Shown here in pieces: positions 44,377-51,713 of a stretch of 64,000 nucleotides of DNA. Each line of letters opens with the position of its first letter. The stretch's first letter is position 1. The notes below the pieces were generated by a model. It saw only the letters and a program-made list of their open reading frames with translations, did not search any database and was not told the DNA's origin. This DNA comes from Arthrobacter sp. Bi83. Its GTDB lineage: Bacteria > Actinomycetota > Actinomycetes > Actinomycetales > Micrococcaceae. A program made the translations under genes and the position numbers. Location of the stretch: the NCBI RefSeq assembly GCF_918698095.1, contig NZ_CAKKLY010000002.1, forward strand, positions 62,001-126,000, read 5' to 3'.

Positions 44377-45795
44377 ATGACGATGAAGTCCACGGCAGAG
44401 CGTCCGGCAGTACACCTCGGCCACAGCATGAAACCCCGGCAGCTGACCATGATGGGCCTGGGCAGCGCCATCGGCGCCGGGCTCTTCCTTGGCTCAGGGG
44501 CCGGCATCAAGGCCGCCGGCCCGGCCGTCCTGATCTCCTATCTCGTGGCGGGCACCCTGATCATCCTGGTCATGTGGGCGCTCGGCGAAATGGCTGCTGC
44601 CAACCCGAACAGCGGGGCCTTCTCCGTCTACGCGGAGAAAGCCCTGGGCAAGACCGCCGGGGCCACGGTGGGCTGGCTCTGGTGGCTGCAGTTGGTGGTG
44701 GTCATTGCCGCGGAAGCACTCGGGGCCGCCGGGCTGCTGTTCTCCGTCTGGCCCGTCATTCCGGTCTGGGCCCTGGCGCTCGCGTTCATGGTGGCGTTTA
44801 CGGCCATCAACCTGGCGGGGGTCAAGAACTTCGGCGAGTTCGAGTTCTGGTTCGCCATCCTCAAGGTCGCGGCCATTGTGCTGTTCCTGGCCATCGGGGG
44901 CGCGCTGCTCTCCGGAATCCTGCCCGATGTAGCCTCCCCCGGCCTGGTCAACATCACCTCCGACTTCGCTCCGGCCGGCCTCGGCGGCATCGCGACGGCC
45001 CTGTTCGTGGTGATTTTCGCCTTTGGCGGAACGGAAATCGTCAGCGTTGCCGCGGCCGAGACAGAGAATCCGGAGCGCAGCGTCACCACGGCCATCAGGA
45101 CCGTGGTGTGGCGCATCCTCGTCTTCTACATCGGCTCCGTGTTCGTTATTGCAGCAGTACTTCCGGCCACCTCTGAAGCACTCGCATCGCCGTTTGCCGG
45201 CGTTCTGGACGCTGCCCGGATCCCCGGCGCCGGGACAGCGATAACCCTGGTAGCCGTCGTCGCCCTTCTTTCAGCACTCAACGCCAACCTGTACGGCGCC
45301 TCCCGCATGGTGTACTCGCTATCCCTGCGCGGCGAGGCACCCCGCTTCCTGTCGGGGCTTAGCGGCGCCAAGGTGCCGATGGTTGCCGTGGGCGTCTCGG
45401 TGGCGTTCGGCTTCATTGCCACCGTGCTTGAGCTGCTGTTCCCGGAACGGATCCTGCCGGCACTGTTCCAGCTGGTGGGGTCCACGTGCCTCGTCGTGTG
45501 GGGCACGGCCCTGGTGTCCCAGCTGATCCTGCGCCGGCGGGCCGACCGCGACGGCACGCCTCTGCCCCTGCGGATGAAGGGCTTTCCGGGCCTGACGATA
45601 TTCGGACTCGTGCTCCTGGGCCTGATCTTCGCCGTGGGCTTCAGCGCCGAGAGCAGCCGGATCCAGCTGATCAGCACGATTCTCCTGATCGGCGCCATCG
45701 CTGCCGCCTGCCGGTTGGGAGCGCGGTTCGCTGCGAAGTCTGAAACGGAGTCGGACCCCTCCCGCGACGCGTCGACCGCCAATCTCCCCAAGTAA
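44377..45795 (+). CDS. Amino acid permease (APC superfamily, AAT type)
   Basis: A 472-aa proton/amino acid symporter with about twelve transmembrane helices. It begins LGHSMKPRQLTMMGLGSAIGAGLF, the amino-acid-binding unwound segment of helix 1 of the AAT family (GabP, AroP, CycA), and has the consensus region FAFGGTEIVSVAAAETENPERSV. Specificity cannot be read, but the neighbours (Lrp regulator and a 2-oxoacid dehydrogenase-like operon) suggest uptake of an amino acid that is then deaminated and oxidised, perhaps branched-chain. AAGAAGG lies upstream of the ATG. Confidence 0.9.
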   Translation: MTMKSTAERPAVHLGHSMKPRQLTMMGLGSAIGAGLFLGSGAGIKAAGPAVLISYLVAGTLIILVMWALGEMAAANPNSGAFSVYAEKALGKTAGATVGWLWWLQLVVVIAAEALGAAGLLFSVWPVIPVWALALAFMVAFTAINLAGVKNFGEFEFWFAILKVAAIVLFLAIGGALLSGILPDVASPGLVNITSDFAPAGLGGIATALFVVIFAFGGTEIVSVAAAETENPERSVTTAIRTVVWRILVFYIGSVFVIAAVLPATSEALASPFAGVLDAARIPGAGTAITLVAVVALLSALNANLYGASRMVYSLSLRGEAPRFLSGLSGAKVPMVAVGVSVAFGFIATVLELLFPERILPALFQLVGSTCLVVWGTALVSQLILRRRADRDGTPLPLRMKGFPGLTIFGLVLLGLIFAVGFSAESSRIQLISTILLIGAIAAACRLGARFAAKSETESDPSRDASTANLPK

Positions 45796-45830
45796 GCAGC
45801 AACACGCACCGTTCCGAGCGGGGCCGCCAC

Positions 45831-45875
45831 GTGGATACCGGGCCGGTGGATGCCGGGCCTATAGATGCCGGCCTG
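45831..45875. repeat. Three tandem degenerate 15-bp repeats
   Basis: GTGGATACCGGGCCG, GTGGATGCCGGGCCT and ATAGATGCCGGCCTG follow one another at 45831, 45846 and 45861. The core GGATGCCGGG recurs twice in tandem at 51557-51582. Confidence 0.7.
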
Positions 45876-45906
45876 GCTGCACAGTTTGTGCAGCCAGGCC
45901 GGCATC
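45864..45906. promoter_or_regulatory. Perfect 20-bp inverted repeat with candidate Lrp site 2
   Basis: GATGCCGGCCTGGCTGCACA (45864-45883), GTT, then the exact complement (45887-45906). As RNA it is a very stable hairpin and may terminate the permease transcript, but neither strand has a T tract. Its centre, TGCACAGTTTGTGCA, contains CAGTTTGTGCAG, identical to the site in the lrp intergenic region, so it may be an operator. Confidence 0.6.
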
Positions 45907-45950
45907 CTGCTGTGCAGTATTGACACTCTGGTCAGCGCCTGGCGCGCTGA

Positions 45951-45979
45951 TTGCCGGGCCAGTCCGGGGTGACTAGGGT
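45951..45979 (+). promoter_or_regulatory. Promoter of the E1 alpha operon
   Basis: TTGCCG (45951-45956), 17 bp, TAGGGT (45974-45979); TAGGGT ends 7 nt before the ATG at 45987, so the mRNA is probably leaderless. Confidence 0.55.
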
Positions 45980-45986
45980 CACAGCT

Positions 45987-47024
45987 ATGGACACCCTGCC
46001 TCTGCCGGATGACAGCACCGCCGCTGCCCCGCCCACTCCCGACCAGCTGCGCGAGCTGTACTCGCTCATGACCGCAGTCCGCCACCTCGATATCTCGGCT
46101 GTCGCATGGCAGCGGCAGGGCATCATCCCCGGCTATGCGCCCGAACTCGGCCAGGAAGCCGCCCAGGTGGGCAGCGGGTACGCCGTGGACACCTCCCGGG
46201 ACTTTGTTTTCCCCACCTACCGCGAGATGGGGGTCGCCCGCGCCATGGGCGTCAACATGGTGGAGTACATGTCCACCCACAAGGCAACTTGGCACGGCGG
46301 GCTCTACGATCCGATGAAATCCCGCCTTGCCCCCATCCAGGCCGTGGTGGCCGGCTCCGTACTTCATGCTGTTGGCTGGGCCCACGGCCAGACACTGGAC
46401 GGCAGCGACGGCGTCGCATTGACGTACTTCGGTGACGGCGCCTCGTCGCAGGGTGACGTCCATGAGGCGATGAACTTTGCGGCCGTGATGAAGGCCCCCG
46501 TGGTGTTCTTCATCCAAAACAACGGCTGGGCCATTTCCGTGCCCACCGAACGCCAGGTTGCGGGCGGCTGCGTTGCCGGCCGGGCCGCCGGCTACGGCAT
46601 GCCGGCCCTTCAGGTGGACGGAAACGACGTCGTTGCCGTCCTTGACGCTACCCGGCACGCGTTTGCACACTGCCGCGCCGGCAACGGCCCGGTGGTCATC
46701 GAGGCGATGACCTACCGCCGCGGCCCGCACTCCACGTCGGACAATCCCGGACGCTACCGCTCGCTCGACGAGGAGCGCGACGGCGCCGGCGAGGACCCGC
46801 TGCGCCGCTTCCGGGAGCGGCTGCTTTCCGAAGGCCTGGCGGACGAACCGTTCTTCGCCCAGGCGCAGGCCTCCGCGGCCACCCAAGCTGAAGACATCCG
46901 CGCAGGCCTCGAAGCGCTCGGTCCGCGGCCGGGCAGTGAAATGTTTGACCTGGTCTTCCAGGAAACCACCCCCGTACTGCAGTCCCAGGCCGCCAGCTGG
47001 CGCGAGGAGTCAGAACATGTCTAA
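45987..47024 (+). CDS. 2-oxoacid dehydrogenase E1 component, alpha subunit (TPP-dependent)
   Basis: A 345-aa TPP enzyme subunit of the pyruvate / branched-chain 2-oxoacid dehydrogenase family. It has ELGQEAAQVGSGYAV, FPTYREMGVARAMG, and the TPP motif from GDGASSQGD to FFIQNNGWAISVP. The C-terminal YRRGPHSTSDNPGRYR is the phosphorylation-loop-like region that contacts the lipoyl domain and is typical of the BCKDH/PdhA type rather than AcoA. It decarboxylates the oxo acid and transfers the acyl group to a lipoyl domain, here most likely the stand-alone protein two genes on. The start at 45987 removes 12 non-conserved codons. It overlaps the E1 beta gene by 8 bp. Confidence 0.92.
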   Translation: MDTLPLPDDSTAAAPPTPDQLRELYSLMTAVRHLDISAVAWQRQGIIPGYAPELGQEAAQVGSGYAVDTSRDFVFPTYREMGVARAMGVNMVEYMSTHKATWHGGLYDPMKSRLAPIQAVVAGSVLHAVGWAHGQTLDGSDGVALTYFGDGASSQGDVHEAMNFAAVMKAPVVFFIQNNGWAISVPTERQVAGGCVAGRAAGYGMPALQVDGNDVVAVLDATRHAFAHCRAGNGPVVIEAMTYRRGPHSTSDNPGRYRSLDEERDGAGEDPLRRFRERLLSEGLADEPFFAQAQASAATQAEDIRAGLEALGPRPGSEMFDLVFQETTPVLQSQAASWREESEHV

Positions 47025-48066
47025 CTCGATTCTCGAAGGCGAAACCGCCGGATTCCGACAGACTGAATCAGCTGCCGGCAACGTAACAGTCGTGATGTCC
47101 ATGCAGCAGGCGCTGAACCGCGCCCTCGACGAGGTCCTCGCCGAGAACCCCAAGGCGGTGATTTTCGGCGAGGACTGCGGCCGGCTGGGCGGGGTCTTCC
47201 GCATCACGGACGGGCTGCAGTCAAAGCATGGTGAAAACCGGGTTTTCGACACCCCGCTGGCCGAATCAGGCATCCTGGGTATGTCAGTGGGTCTCGCGAT
47301 GGCCGGCTTCCACCCCATCCCCGAGGTCCAGTTCGACGGCTTCGCCTACCCTGCCATCAACCAGATCGTCTGCCAAATCGCGCGGATGAACTACCGCAGC
47401 CGGGGCACCCTGCCGATGCCCATCACGCTGAGGGTCCCGAGTTTCGGCGGCATTCGCGCCCCGGAACACCACGGCGAAAGCCTCGAGGCGCTCTTCGCGC
47501 ACGTCCCGGGCCTCAAGGTGGTCTCGCCGTCGAACCCGCACGAGGCGTACCACCTGCTCAAGTACGCCGCCACGCGGCCGGATCCGGTGATCTTCATGGA
47601 ACCCAAATCCCGCTATTGGCAGAAAGGCGACGTCGATGCAGCCGACGGCGGCTCCCCCGAAGGTGCCAAGGTTCAGCGGGAAGGCCGTCACCTGACTCTC
47701 GTGGCCTGGGGTGCCATGGTGGCCCGCTGCCTGCAGGTCGCCGAGCTCGCTGCCGAGGACGGGATCGACATTGAGGTCCTGGACCTGCGCTGGCTCAAAC
47801 CGATCGACGCCGACGCCCTGGTGGCATCCGTGCGGAAGACGCGGCGCGCCGTCGTCGTCCATGAAGCGCCGCTGACCTCCGGCCTGGGGGCCGAAGTGGC
47901 CCAACTGATCACCCAGGGTTGCTTCGACACCCTCAAGGCCCCCGTGGAGCGGGTCACCGGATTCGACGTTCCGTACCCATCCGGGGACCTCGAAGACGAA
48001 TACATTCCCAACATTGACCGGATTCTTTTCGGCATCCAGCGAGTATTGGAGTACCGACGTGGCTGA
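47017..48066 (+). CDS. 2-oxoacid dehydrogenase E1 component, beta subunit
   Basis: A 349-aa partner of E1 alpha. Landmarks are MSMQQALNRALDEVLAENP, FGEDCGRLGGVFRITDGL, FDTPLAESGILGMSVGLAMAG, EVQFDGFAYPAINQI, and the C-terminal transketolase domain with EVLDLRWLKPID and VHEAPLTSGLGAEVA. Its start (ATG at 47017) lies within the end of E1 alpha, and its end overlaps the lipoyl gene by 8 bp, so the three are translationally coupled and probably made in fixed ratio. Confidence 0.93.
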   Translation: MSNSILEGETAGFRQTESAAGNVTVVMSMQQALNRALDEVLAENPKAVIFGEDCGRLGGVFRITDGLQSKHGENRVFDTPLAESGILGMSVGLAMAGFHPIPEVQFDGFAYPAINQIVCQIARMNYRSRGTLPMPITLRVPSFGGIRAPEHHGESLEALFAHVPGLKVVSPSNPHEAYHLLKYAATRPDPVIFMEPKSRYWQKGDVDAADGGSPEGAKVQREGRHLTLVAWGAMVARCLQVAELAAEDGIDIEVLDLRWLKPIDADALVASVRKTRRAVVVHEAPLTSGLGAEVAQLITQGCFDTLKAPVERVTGFDVPYPSGDLEDEYIPNIDRILFGIQRVLEYRRG

Positions 48067-48388
48067 AATTTCCTTCCCGCTGCCGGATCTGGGCGAAGGC
48101 CTGATCGAAGCAACCGTCCTGGAATGGCTGGTCTCCCCCGGCGACCAGGTGGAGCGCAACCAGCCGCTCGTCGAGGTGGAAACCACCAAATCAGCAGTTG
48201 AATTGCCCAGCCCGCAGGCAGGTAAAGTGGTGCGTATCCACGGCGGGCCCGGCGACAGGATCAATGTCGGCGAGCCCCTGATTGTGTTTGAGGTGCCGGA
48301 CAACACCGCCGGCATCGTGGGCACGGTCCCGAAGGAAGAGGCACCGAAGCGCCGGGTCCGCCTGAGCGCCGTACTTGATGAGGACTGA
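48059..48388 (+). CDS. Stand-alone lipoyl-domain protein (E2-like, no acyltransferase core)
   Basis: A 109-aa protein that consists of one biotinyl/lipoyl domain: ISFPLPDLGEGLIEATV at the start and the lipoylated Lys44 in EVETTKSAVELPSP, followed by the GDRINVGEPLIVFE strand, then 25 charged residues (VPKEEAPKRRVRLS) and a stop. Ordinary E2 proteins continue with a peripheral-subunit-binding domain and a 230-residue acyltransferase core; both are missing here. The start is GTG at 48059, within the end of E1 beta. The gene appears intact, not a degraded remnant: the domain is complete and the stop is followed in a different frame by an alpha/beta hydrolase gene one base away. It may act as an H-protein-like acyl carrier for E1. 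Confidence 0.88.
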   Translation: MAEISFPLPDLGEGLIEATVLEWLVSPGDQVERNQPLVEVETTKSAVELPSPQAGKVVRIHGGPGDRINVGEPLIVFEVPDNTAGIVGTVPKEEAPKRRVRLSAVLDED

Positions 48389-48389
48389 C

Positions 48390-49220
48390 ATGATGAGCGG
48401 CAGACACACCGGCGAACAGCACTCCCACACCGTGGAGGGCACCGATCCCCAGTTGTATGTCGCTGTGCATGAGCCCAAGACCGACGCCGGCCTCCGCCCC
48501 ATCCTGCTGATCCACGGCTTCTCGTCCTCCAGCAAGCTGAACTGGGAGGACAGCGGCTGGCTCGCCGCCCTCCTGGACGCCGGCCGGCGTGTCATCACGG
48601 TGGACCTGCCCGGTCACGGCCGCAGCGGCGCCCCGGAAGACATGGACTCCTACTCGCCGAGCCGGATCCGCGCGGATCTCCTGCAGATTGCGTTCGACGC
48701 CGGTGTTCGGCCTGTGCAGGCAGGTGACCCTGCCAGCGGCCTCGACCTGATCGGCTACTCGCTCGGTTCCCGGCTCGCCTGGGAATTCGGCGCCACGCAG
48801 CCGGAGATCGTGCACCGGCTGGTCCTTGGCGGACCTAATATGGCTGACCCGCTGGCGGAATTCGACCTCGTTGCAGCCCAGCATTACCTGGCGGACGGTA
48901 CACCCATCGGCGACGGGTCCACGGCCGGGCTCCTCAAAATGGCCCAGGCACTGCCGAGCAACAACATCTTCGCGCTGCTGTCTTTGGTGGAGGCCATCAA
49001 GGGTGAACCCTATGACCCCGCTGAGGCCGTGCCGCACATGCCCATGCTGCTGGTGGCCGGCGAAAATGACGACCGCGCCGCTTCCATGCCGCAGCTTGCG
49101 GAACTGGCCGCCAAAGTGGGTTCCATGGCCGAGCAGCTCGTGCTGCCGGGCCGGAACCATACCAATGCCGTGACCAGCAGAGTCTTCAAACAGGCAGCCA
49201 TCGGATTCCTCGGCAGCTAG
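48390..49220 (+). CDS. Alpha/beta hydrolase, operon partner of the lipoyl protein
   Basis: A 276-aa alpha/beta-fold hydrolase with the oxyanion region LLIHGFSSSSKLNW, LPGHGRSG, the nucleophile elbow GYSLGS (Ser124), an acid at Asp227 or Asp228 (VAGENDD) and His257 (GRNHTN), so the triad is complete. It starts one base after the lipoyl gene stop with GAGG upstream. In acetoin dehydrogenase systems, AcoC proteins fuse a lipoyl domain to an alpha/beta hydrolase domain in place of the acyltransferase; here the same two parts are separate genes. The plausible role is to hydrolyse or otherwise offload the acyl group from the lipoyl arm, but this is inference; a general esterase is possible. Confidence 0.88.
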   Translation: MMSGRHTGEQHSHTVEGTDPQLYVAVHEPKTDAGLRPILLIHGFSSSSKLNWEDSGWLAALLDAGRRVITVDLPGHGRSGAPEDMDSYSPSRIRADLLQIAFDAGVRPVQAGDPASGLDLIGYSLGSRLAWEFGATQPEIVHRLVLGGPNMADPLAEFDLVAAQHYLADGTPIGDGSTAGLLKMAQALPSNNIFALLSLVEAIKGEPYDPAEAVPHMPMLLVAGENDDRAASMPQLAELAAKVGSMAEQLVLPGRNHTNAVTSRVFKQAAIGFLGS

Positions 49221-49361
49221 CTGTGCCGGCTGGCTGTCCCGGAACGGACGGCCGGCGTGCGGCAGCTTTATGTCTCCTAACCTCCCCTCTTTTTGACCTC
49301 CTTGGGCCGTCAACCGGGCGGTAGGCTGGAATCGAGGGCGGAGACACCGTAAGAGGAATCC

Positions 49362-50108
49362 ATGGGCATGGTTTTTGAAGACCGGGAGGAAGCTGGCGAG
49401 CGGCTGGCCGCCGCACTCCCGCAGTTCCGCGGGCAACCGGACACCGTGCTGCTCGGGCTCGCGCGCGGCGGCATTCCCGTGGCCGCCGCAGCAGCCAAAG
49501 TCCTCCGCCTTCCGTACGGCGCTGTCCTGGTCCGCAAGCTCGGCATCCCCGGCCACGATGAGACTGCCTTCGGCGCCTTGGCGTTCACGGCCGCCGTCGC
49601 GGCCGGCGGCGGTGCCGATTCCGGGCCGTTGGAACCAGGGGCTGGAGCGGCCGGCAGCGGAGCTGACGCCGGAGCGGCCGAAGCTGCCAGGATTGTCCGG
49701 CTTCTCAACAGGCCCCTCGTGGAGCGTGTCCTGGAGAACGGCGTCCGGCAGGAATGGCTGGACAGGGTTGAGAGCCGTGAACGCGATGAGTTGCTCCGCC
49801 GCGTCGACGCCTACCCCGGTGCCAAGCTGGAACTCCGCGGCAAGACGGTCCTGCTGGTCGATGACGGCCTCGCCACCGGAGCCACCATGCGGGCGGCGGT
49901 CGAGGCAGTCCGCGCGGCCGGCGCCTCTCGTGTGGTCGCGGCCGCGCCGGTGGGTTCAATCGAGGCCGAAAAGTCCCTGTCGCGGGTCTGCGACGTCCTG
50001 TGCCTCCACCTCCCGGGAAAGTTCCGGGCAGTGGGAAGTTTCTACCGGCATTTTGAACAGTTGACCGACGACGACGCCATTAGCCTGCTGCAGGGCGCGA
50101 ACGCCTGA
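49362..50108 (+). CDS. Phosphoribosyltransferase family protein with low-complexity insertion
   Basis: A 248-aa type I PRTase-fold protein. The PRPP-binding motif is in VLLVDDGLATGATMRAAV, and LGLARGGIPVAAAAA plus VLVRKLGIPGHDETAFGALA are the usual early strands. Between about residues 73 and 107 there is a Gly/Ala-rich insertion where relatives have a short loop carrying catalytic side chains. Such proteins in actinobacteria are often annotated as phosphoribosyltransferases of unknown substrate. AAGAGGAA precedes the ATG. It is a single gene after the E1 operon. Confidence 0.85.
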   Translation: MGMVFEDREEAGERLAAALPQFRGQPDTVLLGLARGGIPVAAAAAKVLRLPYGAVLVRKLGIPGHDETAFGALAFTAAVAAGGGADSGPLEPGAGAAGSGADAGAAEAARIVRLLNRPLVERVLENGVRQEWLDRVESRERDELLRRVDAYPGAKLELRGKTVLLVDDGLATGATMRAAVEAVRAAGASRVVAAAPVGSIEAEKSLSRVCDVLCLHLPGKFRAVGSFYRHFEQLTDDDAISLLQGANA

Positions 50109-50187
50109 GCGGACAACCGAATCAAGTGCAGGCCCGGACCGCCAGCCCGGGCCCGCATATGCGAACTGACTGTTTAGGAAAAGCCCG

Positions 50188-51519
50188 TCAGTGCCGGCTG
50201 ACGCCCAGCGGACGGCCCTTGGTTTCCTTGGCCAGCAGCACACCCGCTGCGGAAATCACGCAGAGGACCATGATGTAGATGCCAATGGACCCCGTCCATT
50301 TGGTGCTTTGAAGCAGCGACTCTGCAATCGTCGCGGCGAACGCGCCGCCGAGGATGGCCCCAAACGCGTAGCCGATGGAGATCCCCGAGTAGCGGACATT
50401 GGCCGGGAACATCTCCGCGTACATGGCGGACATGGGGCCGTAGGACAGGCCGAGCCCGACCGTCAGGACGAAGAGGGCCACACCGTAGAGCAGGATGTCC
50501 TTGGTGTCGATAAGCGCGAACATCGGGATCATCCAGGCGAAGACAATGCCGTAGCCGATGAGGAAGGTCTTCACTCGGCCGATCCTGTCGGAGAGCCAGC
50601 CGCCAACGAGCGTAAAGATCAGCCAGCCAAAGGAAGCCAGCGTGGTGGCCAGCAGGATCTGCGGAACCGGCATCTTCAGCGACTTGGTGGCGTAGGAGAT
50701 GAAGAAGGCGATCAGCAGGTAGCCGGCCGCGTTGTTGCCGATGAAGATCATGGTGGAGTAGAGCACCGACTTCTTATGGTGCCGGATAAGCTGCCCCAGC
50801 GGCGCCTTGCTTTCCGCCTTGCGGGCGGCCATTTCCTTGAAGACCGGGCTCTCCCCGACGGCTCGCCGGATCAAGTAACCCACAACGATCAGCACGATGG
50901 ACAACAAGAAGGGCACTCGCCAGCCCCACGAGCCGAAGTCTTCCTTGGACATGCCGGTGTTGAGGAAGTACAGCAGGCCGGTAGCGAGGATCATGCCGAC
51001 CGGGACGCCGATCTGCGGGTAGGCGCCGAAGAGCCCGCGCTTGCTCATCGGCGCGTGCTCCACGGCCATCAGGGCAGCGCCGCCCCATTCACCGCCGGCC
51101 GAGAAGCCCTGGATGACACGGAGGGTGATCAGCAGGATGGGGGCCCAGACGCCGATGTCGTTGTAGGTGGGCAGCATGCCGATCAGGGCCGTAGCGGCAC
51201 CCATCATCACCAAGGTGAACACAAGCATGGCTTTGCGGCCCAGCCTGTCGCCGAGGTGGCCTGCGACGACCGCGCCCAGCGGCCGGAACAGGAAGCTGAT
51301 GCCGATCAGGGCGAAGGAGAGAATCTGTGCGAGGCCCGGATTGGAGGCCTGGAGCGGGGTGAGGAACAGCGGGGACAGCAACGTCGCTGTCAGCTGCGCG
51401 AAGATGAAGAAGTCGTACCACTCGATGGTGGTTCCGACCAGCGTCCCGGCGAGGACTTTGCGTTCCTCGCGTTTGCTGCTGGGACCCGCCTCTGAATCGA
51501 CGGTGGAAGCTGCAGTCAT
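50188..51519 (-). CDS. MHS family MFS transporter
   Basis: A 443-aa transporter of the metabolite:H+ symporter family (12 helices). The N-terminal segment GTLVGTTIEWYDFFIF and the loop GHLGDRLGRKAMLVFTLVMMG are diagnostic, and SAGGEWGGAALMAVEHAP is the MHS signature. MHS members carry aromatic acids, shikimate, oxoglutarate or betaine; its place downstream of hpaB suggests 4-hydroxyphenylacetate or a similar phenolic acid. It is 194 bp after hpaB and may have its own promoter in that gap, where a TAGTA-N7-TACTA dyad is seen (51606-51622). Confidence 0.92.
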   Translation of the reverse strand: MTAASTVDSEAGPSSKREERKVLAGTLVGTTIEWYDFFIFAQLTATLLSPLFLTPLQASNPGLAQILSFALIGISFLFRPLGAVVAGHLGDRLGRKAMLVFTLVMMGAATALIGMLPTYNDIGVWAPILLITLRVIQGFSAGGEWGGAALMAVEHAPMSKRGLFGAYPQIGVPVGMILATGLLYFLNTGMSKEDFGSWGWRVPFLLSIVLIVVGYLIRRAVGESPVFKEMAARKAESKAPLGQLIRHHKKSVLYSTMIFIGNNAAGYLLIAFFISYATKSLKMPVPQILLATTLASFGWLIFTLVGGWLSDRIGRVKTFLIGYGIVFAWMIPMFALIDTKDILLYGVALFVLTVGLGLSYGPMSAMYAEMFPANVRYSGISIGYAFGAILGGAFAATIAESLLQSTKWTGSIGIYIMVLCVISAAGVLLAKETKGRPLGVSRH

Positions 51520-51556
51520 TGAAACTCCGTGGCTGGGGGCAGGGATACTGCCGGGA

Positions 51557-51582
51557 ATGGATGCCGGGGATGGATGCCGGGC
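51557..51582. repeat. Two tandem 13-bp repeats (ATGGATGCCGGGG / ATGGATGCCGGGC)
   Basis: Adjacent copies at 51557-51569 and 51570-51582, preceded by a degenerate copy at about 51544. The unit resembles the repeats at 45831-45875. The rest of the 194-bp gap (51583-51713) is AT-richer and may hold the transporter promoter. Confidence 0.65.
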
Positions 51583-51605
51583 GATTTACCGATCGAACGG
51601 TCAGT

Positions 51606-51622
51606 TAGTAGGAAGAATACTA
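51606..51622. promoter_or_regulatory. TAGTA-N7-TACTA dyad upstream of the MHS gene
   Basis: A short perfect dyad in the hpaB-MHS gap; the minus strand reads TAGTAT across its edge, which could be a -10 box. Function inferred from position only. Confidence 0.3.
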
Positions 51623-51713
51623 TGGATGTGTGGCAAAACACACCTAAAACTTTCGATCGCACTTTCGCCGCCCGATGGAACGGCGAAAGCGGGGCTGCCG
51701 ATCCACCGGCGGA

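Noticed and set aside
45126..46886. Minus-strand open frame of 586 codons opposite the permease and E1 alpha
   Set aside because: Antisense to two conserved genes and their promoter region; composition is that of a shadow frame.
48059..48395. Lipoyl gene considered as a frameshifted AcoC-like lipoyl-hydrolase fusion or a truncated E2 pseudogene
   Set aside because: The lipoyl domain is complete, ends with a normal charged tail and stop, and the hydrolase has its own ATG and ribosome site one base later. A frameshift cannot be fully excluded without relatives, but the two-gene reading is better supported.
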